Source of the DNA: CANKJK01 sp040081715
Lineage (GTDB): Bacteria > Acidobacteriota > Vicinamibacteria > Vicinamibacterales > UBA2999
DNA length: 64,000 nucleotides
Reading direction: 5' to 3'
Assembly (NCBI GenBank): GCA_040081715.1
Contig: JBEBFY010000004.1
Location: 138,662 to 202,661, forward strand
This document shows, in pieces, positions 58,275 to 64,000 of this stretch; the stretch's first letter is position 1, and each line of letters opens with the position of its first letter. The position numbers and the translations under genes are program-made. The notes beneath the pieces are model-generated. The model did not search any database. It was not told the DNA's origin and saw only the letters and a program-made list of their open reading frames with translations.

Positions 58275-58544
58275 ATGCACCCACTGCAAGCTCGCCTGGA
58301 AGAAGGGCGGTTCGTTCTCGACCAGCCGACGACACTGCCAGACGGGATGGTCATCGACCTCGTCGCCGATGACGACGGTGATCGCCTGACGGAGGACGAA
58401 CGTCGCGCACTGCACGCGGGACTATTGCTCGTGCCCCATTCATCGGGCGCCCGTATCGGCGATCTCCGGCGCCCGGCACGTGTCGTCTCGTGCCGCGAGA
58501 CGCGCGAGATCATGTGTGCTACGTGTCAGACGCACGGCAGGTGA
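58275..58544 (+). CDS. Short antitoxin-like protein (uncertain)
   Basis: 89 residues from the ATG at 58275. The start MHPLQARLEEGRFVLDQPTTLPDGMVIDLVADDDGDRLTEDERRALHAGL resembles a widespread family of small putative antitoxins (GRFVLDEPTDLPEGTxxxL then DELxxxERxxLHxxL). After that point the sequence (LVPHSSGARIGDLRRPARVVS) no longer fits and may be out of frame. No toxin follows. The 350 bases from here to 58896 contain nothing I can assign. Confidence 0.45.
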   Translation: MHPLQARLEEGRFVLDQPTTLPDGMVIDLVADDDGDRLTEDERRALHAGLLLVPHSSGARIGDLRRPARVVSCRETREIMCATCQTHGR

Positions 58545-58896
58545 CGACCATCCCCGTGAGGCCTGGAACTTCGGGATGCGAAGAATCCATCCGGCCAGAA
58601 AGGAGTGGCGTCCCTGAGCGTTCCGAGTTGGAACCAGATCGCCGGGTTCCTCGAATCCATGCGCCTGCTTCGGGACTCCGCCGCTTTCGCTGCATGAGTG
58701 CTGTTCAAGTTGGGTGGGTCGTGGCTCGGAAGCCACTCCCACGGGTGATTGGAACATCCTCCAGCCCTGCGCTTACAGGACGCCCCACTGCCGCTGGCAA
58801 TAGTAGTTGTCCCGCCGTTGAAGTCGGTGCCAGAAGAGGCGTTGGTGCTGGTGGGCGTCGGCAGGCACGCGGGAACGGGGCGACCGAGGCGGTCAA

Positions 58897-59364
58897 GTGA
58901 CGAAGGACACGGAGACGCCCCTCACTGAGCGAGAGCGTCGATTTGTGGAGGCGTATCTCGGGGACGCCGCCGGCAATGCGACGAAGGCGGCCGAACTCGC
59001 CGGCTACTCCGCGACGAGCGCCCGGCGGATCGGGACGCGCCTGTCCTCAAAGGACCACATCCAGCAGGCCATTGACGTGCGAGCCCAGCGGGACCCCGCA
59101 GTCTGGACCCGTCAGCAACGACAGCAATTCTGGACACGCATCGCGAATGACCCGGAGACGCCGATACGCGAACGACTCAAGGCCAGCGAACTCCTGGGGC
59201 GCAGCCAGGGAGATTTCATCGAGCGTCGATTACTGCGCCTCGAGGGGAACGGCGGTCGTCGGTCTCTTGAAGACATCCTCGAGGAGGTGAACGCCCTGGA
59301 GGAACCGCAGCGACGGAGCCCTCCCGTCGTGGAGCCGATGACGGTACCGGTATCCGAGTGGTGA
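58897..59364 (+). CDS. Phage terminase small subunit-like protein (orphan)
   Basis: 155 residues from a GTG at 58897. PLTERERRFVEAYLGDAAGNATKAAELAGYSATSARRIGTRLSSKDHIQQAI is the Terminase_2 DNA-binding helix-turn-helix opening (ERERxFVxxYLxxxNATxAAxxAGYS). The acidic C-terminus RRSLEDILEEVNAL is also typical. In phages it recognises DNA for packaging with the large subunit; no large subunit, portal or capsid gene is in the window. It is most likely a domesticated or relic phage gene. Confidence 0.82.
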   Translation: MTKDTETPLTERERRFVEAYLGDAAGNATKAAELAGYSATSARRIGTRLSSKDHIQQAIDVRAQRDPAVWTRQQRQQFWTRIANDPETPIRERLKASELLGRSQGDFIERRLLRLEGNGGRRSLEDILEEVNALEEPQRRSPPVVEPMTVPVSEW

Positions 59365-59995
59365 CGGGATTCGGGTGCTGTGTCGGCGTCAACGTCTCCT
59401 GCCTCACGGCTCGACCCACACGTCGATTGCGGGGCTACGAACGGGCGTCCGCGCTCCTGACGTTCGGCCACCCGTCGAACACTAGGGCACGCTGGGCGGT
59501 GACGCCTCCGCGGTCACTGCCTGGCTCGACCGGATCTGACACGATGCCCACGTGCTCACGTGCGGGCCGCGGAGCTGGCAGGCCAACGTCCACACCGACT
59601 TGCGTCAGGAGGAGCCGCCGAAGAAATACCTGGTGACTCGGTCGCCACGCCCGTGGTGGCCGGTCCTCCAAAGTCCACCGAGGCTGACCAACGTGGATGG
59701 CTGCAAGCGTTCGCAGCCATGGACACCTACCCCATTTCGCGCACCTCCGCGCGCAAGTGGTGCCCCTTCTATGGTCAGCGTCATGTACGTATGGGGCCGT
59801 CACGAGTGGCTGGCTGCAAGCGTTCGGAGCCATATGCCCACTGCGCAGCCATACACCCTGGCACTTGATAGGCTGGACGGGGTGTAAGATGCGCCCCTGA
59901 AGGCACTTGCGTCGTCGTCCGTCTCCTCCAGCCCGGCTGGTTGGCTGCAAGGCGTGCCGGGATGCAGGTCCACAAGCAGTTCGCCGGATCACCGA
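59365..59995. other. About 630 bases without a supported gene; repeated inverted-repeat motif
   Basis: Frames here are short and not protein-like. A motif TGGCTGCAAGCGTTCG-AGCCAT occurs at 59698-59720 and 59811-59833, differing at one base, and a shortened copy (TGGCTGCAAGGCG) lies near 59942. The first copy is a perfect palindrome with arms ATGGCTGC / GCAGCCAT around an eight-base loop. No TAAC/GTTA pair of an attC site is seen, so this is distinct from the sites further right. Confidence 0.45.
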
Positions 59996-60943
59996 ATGCC
60001 GGTAGCTCACATGTACCTTTTCTCGGACGCCTGTCCAACCGATTGGCTATCGGAGGGGACGGACGAAACATGGCACACGATTGCCAACTTCACGTTTCAG
60101 TCTGATCCGACCAAGCAGGCTCAAGTCGACGCCGGAGTGCCTCACGCGGACATCCTGAGCACCGACTCCGTGTACACCGGCATCGTCGCGCGCCTGGAAT
60201 CTCGGTTGCCCTCGGGAGGGTTGCGAAAATGGAGAACGGGGCCTGGTTACAGGGAGCGATTCTGTCAGGCGTTTGCCGAGGAGGTGCGCACGACCAGGCT
60301 CATGATCTCAGCGTATTCGTTTCAAGAACGTACTCTCCGCAATGCACGAGCCGCGCTACTGGCCTCGTACAACCAGCACCTTGGCGGCATCGAGGGTCGC
60401 GCCATTGGATTCCAAGAGTGGAGAGACGACCGCAATCGCCCTCGGATGAAACACTCCTTCGTAAACATGCACGGCTACCATGAAATCGCCGGACTCGAGG
60501 GCCAGGTGCTCGTCTTGCTGTTCATGTCTTGGTTCGTGGCTGACCAGTTCATCTTTCACTCGAAACATCTCAAGGCTCAGCCTTCCGTGGGCTGCGACAG
60601 TCTGACCATGACGGTCGTGTCAGATCGTCTCAGTGGAGACGACGACACCCGCCCCACGCATGAGGCGAACCTCCGTCGGTTAATCGATCCGGCTGAGGAG
60701 GGCGCGCCAATCGTGCTGACCCGATCTCCTGTGAGCGACTCGTTCTCAGGTGACCTGCTGGTCGACAATCTAGCCGGATGGCTGACTGCCGCTATGGAGG
60801 ACCCGGCAGGGGGCTTCGCGGACACTGTTCGTCGAACCGCGGACACAGGCGTATGGGGCGGATGGCACGTCCTTGGAGCATCGCCGTCGATACTTGAATC
60901 GGCTCCCGCTCTTGACCGAGTCTTAAGCGCGACGACCGGCTAA
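59996..60943 (+). CDS. Cassette-type gene 1, function unknown
   Basis: 315 residues from the ATG at 59996 (or 301 from the ATG at 60011). The sequence (MYLFSDACPTDWLSEGTDETWHTIANFTFQSD ... STDSVYTGIVARLESRLPSG ... TTRLMISAYSFQERTLRNARAALLASYNQHLGG) is well formed but I do not recognise a domain. The MYLFSDA start, the mid-protein helices and the LLVDNLAGWLTAAM end are faintly like DUF3800-type proteins (xFxDES... VQLADxLAG), which is only a suggestion. The GC content is lower than in the core genes. Its stop codon TAA is part of the R'' element of the attC-like site that follows, as in integron cassettes. Confidence 0.6.
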   Translation: MPVAHMYLFSDACPTDWLSEGTDETWHTIANFTFQSDPTKQAQVDAGVPHADILSTDSVYTGIVARLESRLPSGGLRKWRTGPGYRERFCQAFAEEVRTTRLMISAYSFQERTLRNARAALLASYNQHLGGIEGRAIGFQEWRDDRNRPRMKHSFVNMHGYHEIAGLEGQVLVLLFMSWFVADQFIFHSKHLKAQPSVGCDSLTMTVVSDRLSGDDDTRPTHEANLRRLIDPAEEGAPIVLTRSPVSDSFSGDLLVDNLAGWLTAAMEDPAGGFADTVRRTADTGVWGGWHVLGASPSILESAPALDRVLSATTG

Positions 60944-61007
60944 CATTGCGCTGGATCCGACGCGATTCCTACGCGGGCCGCGCCGCGCCTCAGCTCGGGC
61001 GTTATGC
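60938..61007 (+). repeat. attC-like recombination site 1
   Basis: 70 bases. Left simple site GGCTAAC (60938-60944, containing the cassette gene stop codon) and right simple site GTTATGC (61001-61007) are inversely related through the AAC/GTT core. Between them GCTGGA (60950-60955) and TCAGC (60990-60994) are complementary except for one unpaired G on the left arm, the extrahelical base that orients attC. CGCG elements close the inner stem around a GC-rich loop. This is the organisation of integron attC sites; R' differs from the GTTRRRY consensus at one base. Confidence 0.65.
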
Positions 61008-61076
61008 GACTTAGCTTGCTACGACCTGAACACTACACTGGCATGCCCCGATTGGGGCGCGATACACTTTGGCCAC

Positions 61077-61586
61077 ATGGGTGAAGAGCCTGAAGGCGCC
61101 CTGATGGCCCGAGTGCGCGAACTTTCGGCCGCCTCACAGGCGTTCCCACATCAAGAATTTCAACTATTGCTTGAGGGAAGTCCAAACGTATCCCTGATGG
61201 ATCTGAATCGGGTTGTACAGTTCGCATCAGACCAGTGTGGCCAGTGGTTGGTACTGTGGTACTTCTCGGCCGCCGCTGCGCCAGACTTGGCAGCCGAAGC
61301 CGAATACAACGGCTGGTTCCAGATCTACTCGAGACAGCTAGATGTCATCGTGGGGCACGTGCCAGCGGTGAGGGAGTCGCTGACCCGCCACCACGACCTC
61401 TGCGCATTGCAATTCGCGATTCAGCGACGGTTGAATGACGCCGGAACACTGGAGCGCCTGTGGGTGGCTCTCGCATCACATACAGCTTTTGCCCTACAGA
61501 AACTCGGACTGAAGGGTATCGGGGCGCGGCTGTACTCAACGGCCTTCTATCCTAGGGGCACGGTGGGCCATGGTGTAGGGGGCTGA
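61077..61586 (+). CDS. Cassette-type gene 2, function unknown
   Basis: 169 residues from the ATG at 61077, 70 bases after attC-like site 1. MGEEPEGALMARVRELSAASQAFPHQEFQLLLEGSPNVSLMDLNRVVQFASDQCGQWLVLWYFSAAAAPDLAAEAEYNGWFQIYSRQLDVIVGH is mainly helical and soluble, with no known family that I can name. Lower GC than neighbouring core genes. Between its stop and attC-like site 2 there are about 130 bases with small hairpins (CGTCCCC/GGGGCC type) but no gene. Confidence 0.55.
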   Translation: MGEEPEGALMARVRELSAASQAFPHQEFQLLLEGSPNVSLMDLNRVVQFASDQCGQWLVLWYFSAAAAPDLAAEAEYNGWFQIYSRQLDVIVGHVPAVRESLTRHHDLCALQFAIQRRLNDAGTLERLWVALASHTAFALQKLGLKGIGARLYSTAFYPRGTVGHGVGG

Positions 61587-61714
61587 AGCATTACTCGTCG
61601 TTACGAGATGCGCGAGCCCCACCCCGTGCCCGAGCCGCCGAGCGAGGCGTCCCCTGAAGGGGCCTGCGAGACTGCCCCTTCGCCTTGAGCACTCGGAGTA
61701 GAAGGGAAAGGGTC

Positions 61715-61804
61715 GCATAACAAGCCGCTGGAGCCGGCAGCGGCGGGTGGCTGACGCGGCATTCAAATGCAGTGGCCGCTGCGGCTCAGCGCGAGCGTCA
61801 GCCG
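61715..61804 (+). repeat. attC-like recombination site 2
   Basis: 90 bases. R'' GCATAAC at 61715-61721, R' region GTCAGCC at 61798-61804, which departs from GTTRRRY. The long arms pair well: CCGCTGGAGCCGGCAGCGG on the left against CCGCTGCGGCTCAGCG on the right, leaving two unpaired Gs on the left arm. The terminal loop holds a small hairpin GCATT-ca-AATGC (61759-61770). The extrahelical bases on one arm are diagnostic of attC folding; the damaged R' may make it inactive. Confidence 0.62.
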
Positions 61805-61835
61805 GCTATAGAACAGTTGCTCTGCGACGACACAG

Positions 61836-62588
61836 ATGAGCGAGAGGAAGCCGCGCTTCGACTTGGTTGGGCTGCGCTTCGATGAACCCATCACGATCGC
61901 GAGCATCAGACAGAACTCTGACGGCTCCCTGACGTTCCTCGACGCCGCGGGACTGCCTCTCGACATGGGCAGCAGTGTCGGTGGGTTGGCCTACGCGCGT
62001 GCGAAGGGTCCGAAGATTACCGTTCAGGTTCCCGAAGCAGGCGACCGCTCGGCAGGCCCGCTTGCCGCCCTGTCGCGCTTCGATTCGATCGTAGGAGTCG
62101 ACACCAACTCCCATTGGGTCGGACCGGAACGGGTCTGCATCACAGTGGTGTGTAGGCTGGATGCACCCGACCTCGCGGCTAATCCGTGGACAGCGCGAGT
62201 CGAGCCGCTCTGGGGGTTGGAGTTCCGGGATCCGACAGCGGATGCCGAAAGGGTCGGCTGGCGTCACGCCCTCGCGACCGGGCCGACGTTCGGCCTGTTT
62301 CGGCATGACCGGGCGACACTGATGACGGTCGATGCCCATCTCGGACAGCTCGCGGACATCAACGAGCGTCGTCGGCCGATCGTCGATGACTACTACCTAC
62401 CCCAGCATGTCAGCCTCGCCTACGCGAGTTCAGACAAGCCGCAAGACTCGCCGCTCAACGGACTCATGGCCCGATGCGACAAGCTGGCGAGCGCCATCCT
62501 TCAGCAAAGCATCGCAAGGGGCCCGGCTGGCCTTCTCCAGTCTCCGGGTACACCGTTCCGCGCACATCGGTATTGGCGGTTCAGCTAG
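61836..62588 (+). CDS. Cassette-type gene 3, function unknown
   Basis: 250 residues from the ATG at 61836, 31 bases after attC-like site 2. MSERKPRFDLVGLRFDEPITIASIRQNSDGSLTFLDAAGLPLDMGSSVGGLAYAR then VCITVVCRLDAPDLAANPWTARVEPLWGLEFRDPTADAERVGWRHALATG; the C-terminal half (DDYYLPQHVSLAYASSDKPQDSPLNGLMARCDKLASAIL) is helical. No known domain recognised. The stop is followed at once by GCCTAAC, the left end of a third attC. Confidence 0.6.
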   Translation: MSERKPRFDLVGLRFDEPITIASIRQNSDGSLTFLDAAGLPLDMGSSVGGLAYARAKGPKITVQVPEAGDRSAGPLAALSRFDSIVGVDTNSHWVGPERVCITVVCRLDAPDLAANPWTARVEPLWGLEFRDPTADAERVGWRHALATGPTFGLFRHDRATLMTVDAHLGQLADINERRRPIVDDYYLPQHVSLAYASSDKPQDSPLNGLMARCDKLASAILQQSIARGPAGLLQSPGTPFRAHRYWRFS

Positions 62589-62589
62589 T

Positions 62590-62596
62590 GCCTAAC
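62590..62596 (+). repeat. Left simple site of a truncated third attC
   Basis: GCCTAAC, the exact complement of the GTTAGGC right-site consensus, starts one base after the stop of cassette gene 3. The right arm is missing: the SRAP gene starts 28 bases later. This fits a cassette array cut at its right end by a rearrangement. Confidence 0.4.
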
Positions 62597-62623
62597 CCGA
62601 TGCCAGCCTGTAGACTACCCGCC

Positions 62624-63304
62624 ATGTGCGGCCGCGCTTACGAGACTTACACCGCGGAAGAACTGGCCATGGCCTATCTGAACCGGCGTCCCCTCAAGTT
62701 CGCCGTCGTCCCCAATTACAATCTTGCGCCGACGCAGGTGTCCCCGGTCCTGCTCGTGCGGGACGGCGTGCGCGAAGTGGAACTGAGTCGCTGGGGACTC
62801 CTTCCCTTCTGGGCCAAGACCCTGGCGGATGCCGGGAAGTACTCCCTCATAAACGCCCGGGGGGAGGAGATTGCCGAGAAACGCTCCTATGCCAAGGGGT
62901 TTCGGGAGCGACGGTGCGTGGTGCCCCTGTCGGGCTTCTACGAATGGCGGAAGGACGAGGCGGGGGTGAAACACCCCTTGGCCATCTACCGGGCCGACGG
63001 CGCGGTGATGTCCGTCGCCGGTGTCTGGTCTACTTGGCAAGGGGACGGCGCCGCCGATCCGGTGCCCTCGTTCAGTATCGTAACTACGCGCGCGAACGCG
63101 TTCATGGCGCCCATTCACGACAGGATGCCGGTCGTCCTCGACGACCACGACCTTGAGTTGTGGCTCGACCCCGAAGTACAGGAGCCCGAGCGAGTCTTGC
63201 CGCTCGTGAGGCCCTGTCCACCGGAGTGGCTGGCGGCGCACGAAGTGTCGCGGGCCGTCAACAGCGTGAAGAACAACCGGCCCGGGCTTCTGGCGACAAC
63301 CTAG
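62624..63304 (+). CDS. SRAP-domain protein (YedK/HMCES-type abasic-site processing)
   Basis: 226 residues from the ATG at 62624, which places the catalytic Cys at residue 2 (MCGRAYETY) after Met removal; upstream in-frame codons overlap cassette gene 3. Other active-site blocks are present: YNLAPTQVSPVLLV, RWGLLPFWAK, INARGEEIAEK (Asn), SGFYEWRK (Glu) and HDRMPVVLDD (His). The family forms a thiazolidine crosslink with abasic sites in single-stranded DNA and protects replication. YedK-type genes are also frequent in mobile regions. Confidence 0.95.
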   Translation: MCGRAYETYTAEELAMAYLNRRPLKFAVVPNYNLAPTQVSPVLLVRDGVREVELSRWGLLPFWAKTLADAGKYSLINARGEEIAEKRSYAKGFRERRCVVPLSGFYEWRKDEAGVKHPLAIYRADGAVMSVAGVWSTWQGDGAADPVPSFSIVTTRANAFMAPIHDRMPVVLDDHDLELWLDPEVQEPERVLPLVRPCPPEWLAAHEVSRAVNSVKNNRPGLLATT

Positions 63305-63477
63305 GCAGGCCGCTACCGGCGGCGGGAGTGCTGCGCCTTCATGACCCTGCTAGAGCTGCGTGGGCATTCGGCATAATCACATCCCTGAGGGGCGGTACCG
63401 TCGAGTCCCTCCTGTTCATCGAGGGAACTTCTCTGTCGGCGGCATGCCAAGTTAGTCGGCTCTCTTGAGGCGGGTCG

Positions 63478-63714
63478 CTACTCCAGGAAGAGATCAGCCG
63501 CTTTCACGTGAAGCGCCTTGGCCACCTTCAGCAGGTGCAACGTCGAGCAGTTCCTGACGCCACGCTCGATCCCACTCATGTAGCTGCGCCCGACGCCGGC
63601 CTTGTCGGCCAGGACCTCCTGAGACAGGCCCCGTCCCTCACGCAGGTGGCGAATACGGGCGCCCAGTCGCTTGAGAGCCGGGTGCCGAGGGGGCTGCCGC
63701 GCCGGGGGTGGCAC
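63478..63714 (-). CDS. Small XRE-family helix-turn-helix regulator
   Basis: 78 residues from a GTG at 63714 on the minus strand. LKRLGARIRHLREGRGLSQEVLADKAGVGRSYMSGIERGVRNCSTLHLLKVAKALHVKAADLF is a complete lambda-repressor-like HTH with little else; a basic/proline-rich N-terminus precedes it. Such proteins are often phage or mobile-element repressors or restriction-modification controllers. No partner is visible; the 285 bases to the window end hold no clear gene. Confidence 0.88.
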   Translation of the reverse strand: MPPPARQPPRHPALKRLGARIRHLREGRGLSQEVLADKAGVGRSYMSGIERGVRNCSTLHLLKVAKALHVKAADLFLE

Positions 63715-64000
63715 GTCGGCGATGCTGGCGTGTTATATCCTTTGTGACCACGCCCGATCGGATACAACACAGGTCGACATCGGTCGGAGGGAATGGCATG
63801 CTCATGACCCGAGAGGGCAGCACTTCACGCAGCACGAGTCACCACGTCGTTGAGGTGAAGGCGGCATGACCTCCAACAACTTCGTCATCCGAGCGGTCTC
63901 ACCTCTAGCAGGGTGCTGAAGAACGCGATGTGTGCACGGATCTCTCTGATCGAGCAGGGCCCTGCGGTGGGTCCGTGCGCCGCCGGGGCGTCGAGGCCCT

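Noticed and set aside
61798..61804. Canonical right simple site of attC-like site 2
   Set aside because: GTCAGCC does not match GTTRRRY; the site is kept only because the long arms fold well.
63305..63477. A further attC after the SRAP gene (CAAGTTAGTC near 63449)
   Set aside because: There is no matching left site or arm complementarity, so the GTTAG is probably chance.

Overview
The window is about 64 kb of high-GC bacterial chromosome. The gene types point to a soil Acidobacteriota, probably of the Vicinamibacteria type: Oar-like TonB-dependent receptors with an N-terminal carboxypeptidase-regulatory-like domain, the DUF1592/DUF1552 pair, a DUF5916 protein, carboxypeptidase-regulatory/beta-propeller proteins with a CxxCH haem motif, and short housekeeping operons between them. 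This assignment is inference from gene content; there is no rRNA gene in the window.

Layout. 1-17.4 kb: the 3' end of dapE, then a run of mostly exported proteins (haem-motif propeller protein, cyclase, two-domain VOC protein, ankyrin repeats, DUF1592+DUF1552, DUF5916, a three-gene operon of unknown secreted proteins, a PQQ-type propeller). 17.7-25.1 kb: a RegB/RegA (PrrB/PrrA)-type redox two-component system, a convergent operon of three exported proteins (BNR/sialidase-like, TlpA-like thioredoxin, DsbD-alpha-like) and a divergent TonB-dependent receptor. The shared promoter region holds two perfect GCGAC-N5-GTCGC palindromes, the half-site type reported for RegA/PrrA. This is the most coherent candidate system in the window.

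25.1-29.7 kb: an accessory island at the 3' end of an initiator tRNA-fMet gene. It holds decayed and intact toxin-antitoxin modules, about 1 kb of unassigned DNA, and a large serine recombinase whose last codons and stop codon are read from the antisense strand of the tRNA. 29.8-58.2 kb: mainly core genes (ftsB, cutA, dedA, a Cys/Met-type PLP enzyme, a SpoIIE phosphatase, a DUF2007-RNase III fusion, an AAA ATPase with a variant P-loop, purA, an RpoD-like sigma factor, a GT4 glycosyltransferase, a pyruvate:ferredoxin oxidoreductase with a DHOD-like partner, a second haem-motif propeller protein and TonB receptor, tex, DUF2182/DUF1326, greB).

58.2-64 kb: a second accessory region with an orphan phage terminase small subunit and three genes of unknown function. 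Two of these are followed by attC-like recombination sites and the third by the left end of one. This looks like a small integron cassette cluster without an integrase (CALIN). It ends at an SRAP-domain gene and a small XRE regulator.
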